Source: Thalassomonas sp. RHCl1
GTDB taxonomy: Bacteria > Pseudomonadota > Gammaproteobacteria > Enterobacterales > Alteromonadaceae
Direction: 5' to 3'
NCBI RefSeq assembly: GCF_947387555.1
Contig: NZ_CANDNZ010000002.1
Span: 930,001 to 994,000, forward strand
DNA length: 64,000 nucleotides
Under the pieces are notes generated by a model, which was not told where the DNA came from, did no database searches, and saw only the letters and a list, made by a program, of their open reading frames with translations. Shown in pieces: positions 35,732 through 47,394 of this stretch. Numbering within the stretch: position 1 is the stretch's first letter; each line of letters starts with the position of its first letter. Both the position numbers and the translations under genes were made by a program.

Positions 35732-38053
35732 GTGAAAATTCGAGCGAAGCTGTCCTTACTTTTTGGTACCATCACCGCCTCCTTTGTTATTCTTTCCTGT
35801 ATTGCCGTCGGTTTTATTGCTTATGAAATGGGCAGAAATGTCATTCAAAAACAGGCAGAAAAACACCTGACGTCGGTGCGCGGGCTGAAAAAAGATCAGA
35901 TTGAACGCTACTTTTCCATTATCAGGCGCCAGGTACAAACCTTTGCCAATGACCGCATGATCATGACCGCCATGCGCGACTTTAAACGCGCCTATGACAG
36001 CTACCCGCTACCTTTTAACCGCACCGAGCACCCTGTCGAATTAAAAAACTATTACCAGAACGAATTCGGCAAGCATTTTGATTCCATCAATGACGGGGAA
36101 AACCTCGATACCCGCGAGCTGCTCACCAACCTGCCTCCGCGGGCCGTAGCCCTGCAGCAACAATATATTGCCCTTAACAGCAACCCGCTGGGAGAAAAAG
36201 ACAAACTACTTGAGGCCGGCGATGGCAGCCTCTATAGCAGCATACATAAAACCTTTCATCCCCATATTCGTGACTTCTTACAAAAATTTGCCTATTACGA
36301 TATTTTCCTGGTGGATGATAAAACCGGCAATATTGTCTACTCGGTCTTTAAAGAGCTCGATTTTGCCACCTCGTTGATCAACGGCCCTTACGCCAACAGC
36401 GGCATAGGTAAAGCCTTTCGCGCCGCCAACAAGGTCAATGACCCCGGCCATGTGGTCACTTCCACCTTTGAGCCCTACCTGCCCTCCTACTACGGGCCCG
36501 CTGCCTTTATCGCTTCACCGATATACAGCGGCAACGAAAAACTCGGTATCTTGATTTTCCAGGCACCCATTGACGAAATCAACGCCATTATGACCTTTAA
36601 TAATAACTGGCAAGACTTTGGCCTGGGCAGTTCAGGCGAAAGTTATTTAGTTGATCAGGACTATTACATGCAATCTGCCAGCCGCTTCCTGATAGATGAC
36701 AAACCCGGATATCTGGAGGCATTACGCAATGCTGGTGTTCCCAGAGATAAAATCAGTAAAATAGAGGTCAAAGGCACCAGCATCGGCCTGCAAAAAGTCG
36801 ACAGCCAGGGCGTTAAAGCAGCCCTGTCGGGTGAAAGTGGTTTTGCCATCTTCCCCGATTACCGCAATGTCGAGGTGCTCTCTGCCTATGCCCCGCTGGA
36901 AATAGAGGGCATCAAACTGGCCATTTTAAGTGAAATAGACGCCGCCGAAGCCTTTGCCCCGCAAGCCGTACTGGCGAGTACCATCAGCTATTGGTCAATC
37001 GGTATTACCCTGATCCTGGTGCTGCTCTCCGGCTTTATCGGTTACCTGGTGGCCGGACAAATCACCAAGCCTATTAATACTGTGGTGACTTCACTGAATG
37101 AAATTGCCGCAGCAGGCGGCGATCTCACCCGCAGGATCAACTCCAACCAAAAAGATGAAACCGGCCTGCTGGCCAAAGGGTTTAACGGCTTTGTCGATAA
37201 GATCCATTCGGTGATCTCCGACGTTGCCCACAATACCCGGCAATTATCCGATACCGCCAGCTCATTATCGGTGATCAGCCAGGAAGCCAGCTCAGGGGCA
37301 CAAGATCAGCAAACGGATTCTGATGTGATGGCAACGGCTATGACCGAAATGTCTGCCACCATCAAGGAAGTCTCCACCAATACCCAAAAAGCCCTGGAAG
37401 CGGCAAAAGCGTGCGAGGCCACCACCAATAACGGCAAAGATGAAGTCAACCGCACCATCTCCCAGATAAAATCTCTTGCCGGTCAGGTCACCTCGGTATC
37501 GCAGGCTTTAACCCAGGTAAACGACCAGTCGCAAAAAATTACCAGCCTGGTCAATGTTATCAATGATATGGCAGAACAAACCAATTTACTGGCTCTTAAT
37601 GCCGCGATAGAAGCGGCACGTGCCGGCGAGCATGGCCGAGGCTTTACCGTAGTCGCCGAAGAAGTCAGGAATCTGGCCTCACGGGTGCAAAACTCCACCG
37701 AGGATATCCGCGATGTAGTGGGTAAATTAAACAGCAGTATAGACGATGCCAATACCGCAATGTCACATGGAGCGGAACAAAGCGAAGCCAGTGTCTCTCA
37801 GGCAGAAAAAGCCGGTTTGGCCTTGGATGAAATCAGCCGTTCAACGGTCAATATTGAAGATCTCAATGCCATGATCGCCACCGCCATGGAAGAGCAAAGC
37901 GTCGCCACCGAAGACATTTTACGCTCGATCACCAACATCAGTGTCGTTGCCACCCAAGCTGCTTCCGGCACCGAAAAACAGGCCAATATGAGCGATGACT
38001 TGAAGAAAATGGCGGAACTGCTTGATGATGCTATCGCCCAGTTCACGGTATAA
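35732..38053 (+). CDS. Methyl-accepting chemotaxis protein
   Basis: A 773-residue chemoreceptor starting at GTG with AAGGA 8 bases upstream. One transmembrane helix is near residues 7-31 and a second near 420-445. Between them lies a large periplasmic sensor of about 390 residues, probably of the double-Cache type. A HAMP linker follows ([19 protein letters not shown]), then the coiled signalling domain with the conserved hairpin tip [19 protein letters not shown] and flanking methylation helices. It signals to CheA/CheW. No che genes are nearby, as is usual for scattered receptors. Ligand unknown. Confidence 0.92.
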   Translation: MKIRAKLSLLFGTITASFVILSCIAVGFIAYEMGRNVIQKQAEKHLTSVRGLKKDQIERYFSIIRRQVQTFANDRMIMTAMRDFKRAYDSYPLPFNRTEHPVELKNYYQNEFGKHFDSINDGENLDTRELLTNLPPRAVALQQQYIALNSNPLGEKDKLLEAGDGSLYSSIHKTFHPHIRDFLQKFAYYDIFLVDDKTGNIVYSVFKELDFATSLINGPYANSGIGKAFRAANKVNDPGHVVTSTFEPYLPSYYGPAAFIASPIYSGNEKLGILIFQAPIDEINAIMTFNNNWQDFGLGSSGESYLVDQDYYMQSASRFLIDDKPGYLEALRNAGVPRDKISKIEVKGTSIGLQKVDSQGVKAALSGESGFAIFPDYRNVEVLSAYAPLEIEGIKLAILSEIDAAEAFAPQAVLASTISYWSIGITLILVLLSGFIGYLVAGQITKPINTVVTSLNEIAAAGGDLTRRINSNQKDETGLLAKGFNGFVDKIHSVISDVAHNTRQLSDTASSLSVISQEASSGAQDQQTDSDVMATAMTEMSATIKEVSTNTQKALEAAKACEATTNNGKDEVNRTISQIKSLAGQVTSVSQALTQVNDQSQKITSLVNVINDMAEQTNLLALNAAIEAARAGEHGRGFTVVAEEVRNLASRVQNSTEDIRDVVGKLNSSIDDANTAMSHGAEQSEASVSQAEKAGLALDEISRSTVNIEDLNAMIATAMEEQSVATEDILRSITNISVVATQAASGTEKQANMSDDLKKMAELLDDAIAQFTV

Positions 38054-38103
38054 ACTGTCAACAAATGTGCTGAAGCAGCAATTGAGGGTTTTCTTTCAAG
38101 AGT

Positions 38104-38826
38104 TCAGTAGCTATCAAGGATTTCCTGATAGCTCCCGGAATGTTTAAGTTGCTGCAGGGCAAGGTTAAACCGGCTCACTATGGCATGACCGCTTTTCTTG
38201 GGGAAGATAACATACAAAGGCACAAGCGCCATGGCCGGATCCGACGGGCTAAATTTCAGCCCCTGAAACTGGGGATAATGATCGGTAAAAAACTCTCCCA
38301 CCCGCTTACTGCAAGCAAGAAGGTCCACCCTCTTTTTGCTCAGCATTTTAAAACACTGCAGCATAGAAGCTGGCCGGATCAACGTCATATCATGCGCTTG
38401 GATCAGCTCATCCAAACGGCCTTTTGCATAACCCAAAGGTAAACAAATTGTTTTTTTATCATAGCTTTTAGTATCTGCAGATTGATTATGATAGAAAACA
38501 TTCTCAATGAAAATCACCGGCTGACTGAAATAAAATGCCGCGGCGCGTTGTTCATTACGAAAATAGGGAAAGGTCGCCTGATATTTTTGGTTTTCGGTAT
38601 TGGCAAGCCCTCGTGCCCAGGGCTCAAAGCTCACCTTAATTTGTGCCCCGTCAAAAGTTTGGGCAAAAGTTGCCTGTACCAGGCGGGTGACCAAGCCGCC
38701 ACCTGGCAGGGACTGGCCGGTAAATGGCGGGTAATCGCCGGACACCAGCTTAATTTGTGTTGGCGATTGTCCGTAGGCGGTCAATGAAACAAGCAAGCAG
38801 ACAACTAAGAGATAACCTTTTTTCAC
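38104..38826 (-). CDS. Orphan periplasmic amino-acid-type binding protein
   Basis: A 240-residue protein with a signal peptide (LLVVCLLVSLTAYG|QS). It shows the type 3 binding-protein pattern: IKLVSGDYPPFTGQSLPGGG at the start, VSFEPWARGLANTENQKY in lobe one, and the hinge region with LLACSKRVGEFF. This subgroup of about 240 residues is common as unlinked copies in Alteromonadales and Vibrio. No transporter genes are adjacent. It converges with the chemoreceptor gene, so it could feed ligand to that receptor, but that is speculation. Confidence 0.75.
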   Translation of the reverse strand: MKKGYLLVVCLLVSLTAYGQSPTQIKLVSGDYPPFTGQSLPGGGLVTRLVQATFAQTFDGAQIKVSFEPWARGLANTENQKYQATFPYFRNEQRAAAFYFSQPVIFIENVFYHNQSADTKSYDKKTICLPLGYAKGRLDELIQAHDMTLIRPASMLQCFKMLSKKRVDLLACSKRVGEFFTDHYPQFQGLKFSPSDPAMALVPLYVIFPKKSGHAIVSRFNLALQQLKHSGSYQEILDSY

Positions 38827-38941
38827 TCAGGGCCCCGAAAAACAGCAACGACAATTTCACCATAGCACCGTAATGCGGATATAAAAACCAACAGCGTATA
38901 TTTTTCATACCGCCATAGCCATAAGGACAAGTGCTTTGCCG

Positions 38942-39244
38942 TTATTCACGCCTATAGCCGGCTAAAATACGGGTACTGGCCACAGAGGTTTCAAAATATC
39001 GGGTTTTGACCTCAAGATAATCGCCATCACTGAAAAAGCTGTCTTTTGCCGCTTCATCACGAAAATAAATGGTAAAAACCCGATTAATGTTTGGCGATTC
39101 TTGCGGCAGTAACACTTCAGAAACACGAAAGTCTACACCAAACCCCCCGCCATAAGTGGCCAAAATCGGCTTCATCGCCTGGCGGTAGGCTTGATAATTT
39201 TCATCATCAATAACTTCTAATCCCACTAACATTTCATATGCCAT
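38942..39244 (-). CDS. DUF1330-type small protein
   Basis: A 100-residue protein starting MAYEMLVGLEVIDDENYQAY. It has the ferredoxin-like pattern of the DUF1330 family (ILATYGGGFGVDFRV in the middle, INRVFTIYFRDEAAKDSFF towards the end). GGAAACGAG lies directly before the ATG. Function unknown. It follows radA, which starts upstream at 40662 and ends 33 bases before this gene, so the two are probably co-transcribed. Confidence 0.65.
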   Translation of the reverse strand: MAYEMLVGLEVIDDENYQAYRQAMKPILATYGGGFGVDFRVSEVLLPQESPNINRVFTIYFRDEAAKDSFFSDGDYLEVKTRYFETSVASTRILAGYRRE

Positions 39245-39276
39245 CTCGTTTCCTTATTTTTCTTGCTATTTGACTG

Positions 39277-40662
39277 TCAGGTCGCCAAATCAAAGACATT
39301 TTCCAGCTCAGAAACCTGACTGATGGGGATAAGTTTCACCCCCTGAGTTTCCAGGCTCTTATGGTAATTTTTCTTGGGCACGATCACGATTTCAAAACCG
39401 TTTCGGATCGCTTCCTTGATACGCTCTTGCCCCATGGGCACGGGGCGCACTTCCCCGGATAGACCGACTTCGCCAAAGGCCAGGGTTTTACTGGAGAGGA
39501 TTTTGTCGCGAAAAGATGACAACATAGCCAGCAACATAGGCACATCGGTACCGGTTTCATTAAGCTTCAGACCGCCAACAACATTGATATAAATGTCATT
39601 ATCGCCGATGGACACCGACATGCGTTTACGCATCACCGCCAGCAACATGGACAAACGTTTATAATCCACCCCGACCACACCCCGCTGCGGGCTCTCACCG
39701 TTACTGACATCCACCAGAGATTGCAGGTTCACCAATAAAGTCCTGCGCCCTTCCGCCGAGGCATAGGCTATATTGCCCGAAGCTTCAACACTGCCGTGCT
39801 CTAAAAAAATCGCCGAGGGGTTGGTGACATCTTTGAGACCGTCCGCCATCATCGCCAGGGTGCCGATTTCTTCAGCGCTGCCAAAACGGTTTTTATCGGC
39901 GCGTATGGTGCGGTATTTAGAGTCCGACTCCCGGGCAATACGCAAGGTGGCATCGCCGATATGGCTCAGGGTTTGCGGGCCGCTGATGCTGCCGTCTTTG
40001 GTTTCATGGACAATAATAATCGTAGTGATGCCGTGCTCTTTCGATGCCCGGTTTAAATAAGCCGCCGACTCTTTTACCTGGGTAACATTACCCGGAGAAG
40101 AATCTATACCGGTTAAAAACATGGTTTGTATGGAATCGATCACCAGAAATTTATGGCCCCGATCCAGCGCCACCTGACAAATGCGCTCGATATCGCCCGT
40201 GGTCATGATATCGATTTTGCTTAAATCCAGCTTGAGACGATCGCCCCTGTCCTTGATCTGGTTTTTACTTTCCTCGCCGCTGACATAAAGCGCCGGGGCA
40301 ATTTGACTTAAGCGGGAGAGGACATCAATCAGCAAGGTCGACTTGCCCGCCCCGGGAGAGCCGGAAAGCAACACCACAGAGCCATGTACTATGCCTTCAC
40401 CTAACACCCGGTCGAACTCGCTGCTGCCGGTTTTATAGCGGTGCAGTTGCTGATCGGAGACTTCGCTGAGTTTCTCAATCTCAGTGTCCTGCACCGAATA
40501 ACCCGCCGAGGTCTGCGCGGTTCTCTGGGTCGCAACCTTGGCTTCTTTAAATTCAACTATGGTATTCCATGCCTTACAGGCGCCGCAATTGCCCTGCCAG
40601 CGCGGATAATCGGTACCGCATTCCGAGCAGACATAACTAATTTTTGTTTTTGCTTTCGCCAT
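39277..40662 (-). CDS. radA: DNA repair protein RadA
   Basis: A 461-residue RecA-like repair and branch-migration protein. Its domains in order are an N-terminal four-Cys zinc finger (CSECGTDYPRWQGNCGAC, 12-29), a RecA core with Walker A GSPGAGKS (101-108) and Walker B (FLVIDSIQT), the RadA-specific KNRFG motif (257-261), and a C-terminal Lon-protease-like domain (GGLKLNETGTDVPMLLAML). Length and layout match the E. coli protein. RadA speeds strand exchange in recombination and helps repair stalled forks. Confidence 0.97.
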   Translation of the reverse strand: MAKAKTKISYVCSECGTDYPRWQGNCGACKAWNTIVEFKEAKVATQRTAQTSAGYSVQDTEIEKLSEVSDQQLHRYKTGSSEFDRVLGEGIVHGSVVLLSGSPGAGKSTLLIDVLSRLSQIAPALYVSGEESKNQIKDRGDRLKLDLSKIDIMTTGDIERICQVALDRGHKFLVIDSIQTMFLTGIDSSPGNVTQVKESAAYLNRASKEHGITTIIIVHETKDGSISGPQTLSHIGDATLRIARESDSKYRTIRADKNRFGSAEEIGTLAMMADGLKDVTNPSAIFLEHGSVEASGNIAYASAEGRRTLLVNLQSLVDVSNGESPQRGVVGVDYKRLSMLLAVMRKRMSVSIGDNDIYINVVGGLKLNETGTDVPMLLAMLSSFRDKILSSKTLAFGEVGLSGEVRPVPMGQERIKEAIRNGFEIVIVPKKNYHKSLETQGVKLIPISQVSELENVFDLAT

Positions 40663-40784
40663 GAATTCTTTTCTTTCCTGTTGGGACTTTTCTCATAAAA
40701 AGCCGACAAAGATTTTGGCCGCTCATTTTAATCAAGCCGCGTGCAAGAGACAAATGTTAAACGCAGATTTGTCGCTGCTAACCT

Positions 40785-42047
40785 TTATAGATATTGCGCA
40801 AAGGCCCGTTGAAGGGTGCCGTCATTGTTCACCTGCTCAAGCCAGGTATCAACATACTCAAGCCAGATCAGATCCCTTACCAGCAAAAAAGCCTTGGCAG
40901 AATAACTTAAGGTGCCATTCATAGTGCTGCATAACTGAGGGTGTTTTTTCGCCTGCACCGCCACTTCTATTTTGTCGGTGATCATCACATCCGCCCTGCC
41001 CGCTAAAATTTGCTCAAACACCGTAGTATTATCCTCATGGACAAACACCTGCGCCTGTTTGATATGTTGATTGACAAAACGCTCGTTGGTACCGCCTTTA
41101 TTGACGATAACCCGGGTCTGCGGCGTGTCTATTTTCTCCAGCGAGTTATATTGATGTTTTTGCCGGCACAGTGAAATCGGCGTTTTGCCACCGCTATGGT
41201 AACTGTCAGAGAACAGGCCAAGCTGCTGGCGAAACAGCTTTTTCGAGATGCCGCTCATCATAATATCGTATTGCCCGGTGCCAAGATCTGTTAATAAACC
41301 GGGCCAGCTGGTGGCAAGAAAAACGGCGCTGGCTCCCAGTGTTTGGGCTAAGTCGCGGGCGAGGTCTATATCGATACCGGCTCTGTTATTGCCGGCATAA
41401 AATGAAAACGGCTGATAATCTCCGGTAGTACCGACATAAAGGATTTTTTCAGAGACAATGCGATCTAAACGGCTGGCATAAGAGCGTGGGTTAATCCGGG
41501 ACAGTGCCTTAAATAATGCCGCCTTATCGTTTATATCCAGCGCATCGTGCTGCACAATTTGCTTAAATAGCTCAAAATCATGGCTTGCTTTACTGCCATC
41601 TGTTGCCGCCAAACGGGTAATAATATCGGCCCCTAAGGTGATCAGCTCAGCACGAATTTTTTCAAGGGAGGGGGCATTTTCGGGTAACAATAACCTTGTC
41701 GGCACCCCATGCTCAGTCCAACGCTTGTGGTAATAAGCCTGGATTTTTTTTGCTAAGGTGATTTGTATTTGAAAAAACGGCGTGATTTCTTCCGAGGTTA
41801 GCCCTTGTTCCATGGCCTTGGCGACACTTTTCTCAATAACCACCTGCTCCCTTTCTAAATCTTCAATGGCCCGTTTATGTTGCCATTTATACAGGGCCAC
41901 CGCCTGCATATGCCCCAGGCGGGTATTGAGCAGCTGATAGAGATGACTATTGTCCGGCTCGTTAGCTTGTGTTTGCGCAGATGCAAAAAAATGGCTAAAA
42001 CAACAAATGAAAAGTAGCAGATATGATTTTTTAGATAAAAATTTCAT
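40785..42047 (-). CDS. Periplasmic chorismate mutase fused to a PheC-type cyclohexadienyl dehydratase
   Basis: A 420-residue exported protein; the start at 42047 is chosen because it gives a signal peptide (SYLLLFICCFSHFFASA|QT). Residues about 35-150 match the secreted AroQ-gamma chorismate mutase (ALYKWQHKRAIEDLEREQ, then FFQIQITLAKKIQAYY). Residues about 200-420 match PheC, a binding-protein-like dehydratase (VGTTGDYQPFSFYAG, GIDIDLARDLAQ, NKGGTNERFV, GRADVMITDKIE). Together they would turn chorismate via prephenate into phenylpyruvate outside the cytoplasm. The linker at about 150-195 is helical. It is a single gene upstream of norB's terminator with no other aromatic-pathway gene nearby. 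Confidence 0.85.
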   Translation of the reverse strand: MKFLSKKSYLLLFICCFSHFFASAQTQANEPDNSHLYQLLNTRLGHMQAVALYKWQHKRAIEDLEREQVVIEKSVAKAMEQGLTSEEITPFFQIQITLAKKIQAYYHKRWTEHGVPTRLLLPENAPSLEKIRAELITLGADIITRLAATDGSKASHDFELFKQIVQHDALDINDKAALFKALSRINPRSYASRLDRIVSEKILYVGTTGDYQPFSFYAGNNRAGIDIDLARDLAQTLGASAVFLATSWPGLLTDLGTGQYDIMMSGISKKLFRQQLGLFSDSYHSGGKTPISLCRQKHQYNSLEKIDTPQTRVIVNKGGTNERFVNQHIKQAQVFVHEDNTTVFEQILAGRADVMITDKIEVAVQAKKHPQLCSTMNGTLSYSAKAFLLVRDLIWLEYVDTWLEQVNNDGTLQRAFAQYL

Positions 42048-42240
42048 TATTTTTATGGGATTAATCAAAAGGAGAATGCCGTAAAATATCAGTTCCTGTT
42101 GAGATTGCAACAATCCCTTCCCCGATTTTAACGCTGATGGCAATTTATCATTGAGCATAGTTAGCAGCTGGTAAATTGCCACAGTAGGCACAAGCCTGGT
42201 TTGTTCCAGGATCTTTTAGTAACCCCATGTTGTCACAGAC

Positions 42241-42270
42241 AAAAAAAAGCCGCGGCACTGCCACGGCTTT
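42241..42270 (-). terminator. Intrinsic terminator after norB
   Basis: On the minus strand the stem AAAAGCCG/CGGCTTTT, interrupted by one internal mismatch, is followed by a run of eight T. It lies about 26 bases past the norB stop and closes the norCB unit. Confidence 0.75.
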
Positions 42271-42295
42271 TGCTTGCTAAGGTAAAGCTATCAAA

Positions 42296-44142
<1,847 letters not shown>

Positions 44143-44210
44143 GTTGTTTTCCTTAAATAAGAAAATGAATAAAGCGAAAGCAAGCATAGTCCTCTTTTGC
44201 CGGCACGATA

Positions 44211-44224
44211 TTGATGGAAATCAA
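44211..44224. promoter_or_regulatory. Perfect FNR/DNR-type box upstream of norC
   Basis: TTGATGGAAATCAA matches the TTGAT-N4-ATCAA consensus of FNR, and of the NO-sensing DNR/NnrR regulators, at every position. It lies 69-82 bases before the norC start, so anaerobic or NO induction of norCB is expected. Sequence alone cannot tell which family member binds. Confidence 0.8.
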
Positions 44225-44270
44225 ATTTTTAAATGAGTATTTCAAAAGGGATCGCTAATAAAAAAGAACC

Positions 44271-44284
44271 TTGCGCCATGTCAA
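44271..44284. promoter_or_regulatory. Possible degenerate second FNR/DNR half-site
   Basis: TTGCGCCATGTCAA keeps the outer TTG and TCAA of the FNR consensus but differs in the left half. It lies 47 bases upstream of the perfect box. It may be a weak site or chance. Confidence 0.25.
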
Positions 44285-44330
44285 AAAATAGCGAAATAAT
44301 ACGGGTCAAAAAAGTATCTCCATACGGCCA

Positions 44331-44364
44331 AAGCCCTTATAAACATTAGGGTTTATAAGGGCTT
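44331..44364. repeat. Perfect 14-base stem-loop between the norQ unit and norCB
   Basis: AAGCCCTTATAAAC and its exact complement GTTTATAAGGGCTT flank the loop ATTAGG. No T-tract follows on either strand. It lies about 110 bases past the stop of the small membrane gene and about 190 bases before norC. It could end or process the norQ transcript, or serve as an operator. Confidence 0.6.
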
Positions 44365-44471
44365 CAACCTAAGAGCAAGCATTTTTTATGAAGGGATAAC
44401 AAGCGCCCGGTCGTTATTAAGCGAGGCGAAAAACGTAAACAACAGGATGAGCCGGCAATGAAAAGCCGGCG

Positions 44472-44825
44472 TTAAAAAATGGGCAGTTTTTTAGCCATCG
44501 CCCGGGACAAGTTCAACATGCCCAGCAACACCAGGGCGGCATGCATAGTAACAAAGTATAAGATAACCATCATCAAAGACAATTGCATGCTGGCAGAGAA
44601 CATCATATAAATAAGCGGCACTATCACCAACAAGGCACCGGCCAGCAGGGATAACTGCAACGATCGATATAAATGAATACGGGCCCAGTTTCTCTGGTGC
44701 TTAAAGCGAAGAAAAAACCACACTAGCACCAAAAAGCAGATCCCGGGCAAGAGTAATAAATTGGCAAGATAGAGGGACTGGCTGATAATCGCCAGGCGTT
44801 TGGCCGAAGATGAAGCTGCTGACAT
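44472..44825 (-). CDS. Small membrane protein in the nor locus, unrecognised
   Basis: A 117-residue protein with three or four hydrophobic helices (LYLANLLLLPGICFLVLVWFF, then LSLLAGALLVIVPLIYMM, MMVILYFVTMHAALVLLGML). No catalytic motif is seen. It lies 127 bases downstream of norQ on the same strand and before norCB, so it probably takes part in nitric oxide reductase assembly or function, which is inferred only from position. It is too short and hydrophobic to be norD. Confidence 0.6.
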   Translation of the reverse strand: MSAASSSAKRLAIISQSLYLANLLLLPGICFLVLVWFFLRFKHQRNWARIHLYRSLQLSLLAGALLVIVPLIYMMFSASMQLSLMMVILYFVTMHAALVLLGMLNLSRAMAKKLPIF

Positions 44826-44952
44826 CGAGTTTCCTTATTGACTGCCCCGGAGCGATACCGGGAGAAACGGTTTCCTTTACCGCTGTATCTATTCATTTGA
44901 TGGTAAAAGGCGCCCCGAGCCTCTCGAAGCGCCACCTGAGTCACCTTATGAC

Positions 44953-45783
44953 CTATGACTCATCAAAGTAGATTTTCGCCACATCCATCAGCGCCGCCAC
45001 CGTTTGCGGATCATCCGATAACGGCTCCGCCAGGCAAGAGCGGCAAACATCCAGCGGGTGCATACCGCTGGAAATCATTTTCGCGGCATAGATCAATAAC
45101 CGGGTAGAGGCACCTTCATCCAGGTCATTTTGCTCCAGGCGGCGCAGCGCATGGGCAAGCTCTACCAGCTTATGGGCTAAATGTGGGGTGGCGCCACCTT
45201 CTTTGATAAGAATTTGCTGCTCCACGTCACTGCCCGGGTATTCAAATCTTAAAGCAACAAAACGCTGGCGGGTACTGGGCTTCATGCCTTTTAATAAATT
45301 CTGGTAACCCGGGTTATAAGAAACCACCAGCATAAAGCCTGGGGCGGCGGTGATCAATTCTCCGGTACGCTCCAGCGGCAGCACCCGGCGATCATCGGCC
45401 AAAGGGTGCAAAACCACAGTGGTGTCTTTACGCGCTTCGACAATTTCATCAAGATAACAAATGCCCCCTTCCCTGACCGCCCGGGTTAAAGGACCGTCCT
45501 GCCAGTAAGTGCCTTGCGGACCAATCAGATGCCTGCCGACCAGATCGGCAGCGGTTAAATCATCGTGACAAGACACGGTATAAAGGGGTTTATTGAGCTT
45601 TTGCGCCATATGGGAGACGAAACGGGTTTTACCGCAACCGGTGGGGCCTTTGATCAGTACCGGTAATTCATGCTGGTAGGCATGCTCAAATAAAGCAACT
45701 TCGTTGCCCTGCTCTTGATAAAAAAGCGTTTGCTCGTCTTCATTTGCTATCGCCATAGTTACTGCATTCGTACTGACAGTCAT
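44953..45783 (-). CDS. norQ: AAA+ ATPase NorQ (CbbQ/NirQ family)
   Basis: About 276 residues starting MTVSTNAVTMAIANEDEQ; the ATG at 45783 follows AAAGAG at normal spacing. The MoxR/CbbQ-type ATPase core has Walker A KGPTGCGKT, Walker B GGICYLDEI, and a sensor region (FMLVVSYNPGYQNLLKGMK). In denitrifiers NorQ works with NorD to insert the non-haem iron into NorB. No norD lies next to it in this window. A perfect FNR-type box is centred about 90 bases upstream. Confidence 0.9.
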   Translation of the reverse strand: MTVSTNAVTMAIANEDEQTLFYQEQGNEVALFEHAYQHELPVLIKGPTGCGKTRFVSHMAQKLNKPLYTVSCHDDLTAADLVGRHLIGPQGTYWQDGPLTRAVREGGICYLDEIVEARKDTTVVLHPLADDRRVLPLERTGELITAAPGFMLVVSYNPGYQNLLKGMKPSTRQRFVALRFEYPGSDVEQQILIKEGGATPHLAHKLVELAHALRRLEQNDLDEGASTRLLIYAAKMISSGMHPLDVCRSCLAEPLSDDPQTVAALMDVAKIYFDES

Positions 45784-45866
45784 AACCACTCTTTAATTTA
45801 TGCAAGTATCGTGAGCTAGAAAATACCCTTAACCAGGACGAAGTACAAACCCCCATTAACGCTTAG

Positions 45867-45880
45867 TTGATACGGATCAA
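45867..45880. promoter_or_regulatory. Perfect FNR/DNR-type box upstream of norQ
   Basis: TTGATACGGATCAA fits TTGAT-N4-ATCAA exactly. It lies 84-97 bases before the norQ start and just past the stop of the convergent-free binding-protein gene at 45903. With the identical-type box before norC it suggests both nor units share one oxygen- or NO-responsive regulator. Confidence 0.8.
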
Positions 45881-45902
45881 GACTAGATTAAAACTAACGC
45901 CG

Positions 45903-46781
45903 TTAAGGGGGATTTTTCGAACTGGCGCTGATATCAGGCCAGGGTACACCTACTTTATCCGGCAGGTAATCGGCCAAGGTTTTGCGCTTTTTAAGCTGAG
46001 TGAACCCCAGGTTAAACTGCTCTTTGAAATAATCGCCATCCGGATGTGCTTTGGAAAACAATACATGACCCAGTTGCGCCGCTAACGGTTTGGGATGGAC
46101 CACCAGCCGGGCCAGGTGTTGTGGCGAAAACTCCTGTTTGGCGTAATACCAGGCAGACTCGGTATTGGCAAAAATATCCAACCGTTCCGCCATCAACATT
46201 TTCCAGCCCTGCTTATCATAAGGGTGCCAATTGACATCAAGTACTTTGTCATGAGCAAGACGGTAAAAGTCCGGGGTGTAGGTATAGCTGATGGTGGCGC
46301 CAATTTTATAAACCGATAAATCTTCAAGCCGTTGCCAGTGAATATCCTTCTTTCTTAAGTGAAATAATACCCAGTTATCCCTGAGCATAGGATGGCTGAA
46401 GGTAAAAAACTCCGCCCTTTGCTCATTCTTGTCAAAATACATCACCGCGGCTTCGCGTCCTAACTCCACCATGCGCAGCGCCCGGCCCCAGGGGACAAAT
46501 AAAAACTCGGTTTTAATGCCCACCTGGGCAAAAACATCTGTCACTAAACGGGAAATATAACCCTTGTCTTTGCGGTTTTCATCAATAAGCGGCGGAAACT
46601 GTCCGGTAACAATAACAAGAGAAGATTTGGGCTGTTCATGCTTTTGTTGCTTATTATCACCAGCTGCACTGTGCGGCTGGGCAGCCTGTGAAAAAAACGC
46701 AGCCACGAGCAAAAACCACAATAACAGCAGTTTTATCGTGATACTTTTAATAAAATGAACTAGTTGTGGGCAGTTATTCAT
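45903..46781 (-). CDS. Orphan periplasmic solute-binding protein
   Basis: A 292-residue protein with a signal peptide (IKLLLLWFLLVAAFFSQAAQ). The mature part follows the type 3 binding-protein layout: SLVIVTGQFPPLIDENRKDKG at the start, FLFVPWGRALRMVELGREAA, and the hinge around MLMAERLDIFANTESAWYY. The length and the PWGRALR motif are shared with the orphan protein at 38104, so the two are paralogues of one group. There are no transporter partners. It reads towards the norQ promoter and stops 23 bases before the FNR box. Confidence 0.75.
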   Translation of the reverse strand: MNNCPQLVHFIKSITIKLLLLWFLLVAAFFSQAAQPHSAAGDNKQQKHEQPKSSLVIVTGQFPPLIDENRKDKGYISRLVTDVFAQVGIKTEFLFVPWGRALRMVELGREAAVMYFDKNEQRAEFFTFSHPMLRDNWVLFHLRKKDIHWQRLEDLSVYKIGATISYTYTPDFYRLAHDKVLDVNWHPYDKQGWKMLMAERLDIFANTESAWYYAKQEFSPQHLARLVVHPKPLAAQLGHVLFSKAHPDGDYFKEQFNLGFTQLKKRKTLADYLPDKVGVPWPDISASSKNPP

Positions 46782-46886
46782 CAGCAGACAGCATTAACTC
46801 CCGATTCCCCCGGTAAACTTAAGTAAAGCAGAGAAAACATGAATAAAATAATCTCCCCATATGTCACCACAAATACTGGTGATTAA

Positions 46887-47249
46887 TCAAGTTCTGACCA
46901 GATGTTTCTGTTACCCCTGATGATCAATAATGCCTCTTACTCGCGGCTCAATATGATCATTAAAGGCGGATTAAACCAACGAAGTGCGATACTTGAGGCG
47001 CTAAAACTGCGCAAACGGCCGATTTATATCAGTACCTGCACCACCACCTTTGGCATGTTGCCACTGATGTTAAGCCCGGGCGAAGGTGCGGAAATATACC
47101 AGGGCCTGGCGGCAGTGATCATTGGCGACATGACGGTCAGTGCGCTGTTTACCCTGAGTTTTTTCGGCATTTTGTCTTTACCGCTATTTACCAGTTTCGC
47201 AAAAACTTATCGAAGCACAAAGAAAATAATCACAGCAGATGCCGCTTGA
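46887..47249 (+). pseudogene. C-terminal remnant of an RND-type efflux permease
   Basis: An open stretch of about 120 codons (stop at 46884) encodes only the last part of an RND transporter. The segment LRKRPIYISTCTTTFGMLPL and the helices after it (LAAVIIGDMTVSALFTLSFFG) match the conserved end of AcrB/MdtB-type pumps, whose full length is about 1000 residues. The ATG at 46902 has no clear ribosome binding site, and upstream DNA carries no more of the gene. I treat it as a decayed fragment. Confidence 0.7.
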
Positions 47250-47394
47250 GCATAAAAAGTTTTACTTTTAGCTGTCTGAGCTTCAAGGGCGACAGTAATA
47301 GCTGTTAGCTCTGATGGTAAGGTAATAATGCAAGAGGATATTGAAGAGGATTGTTTTTTGTAAAATTTACTGAACCATTTTCTGTCTTTCATAG

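Noticed and set aside
44472-44825. Small membrane gene as norD
   Set aside because: NorD is about 600 residues with a VWA domain; this is 117 residues of membrane helices.
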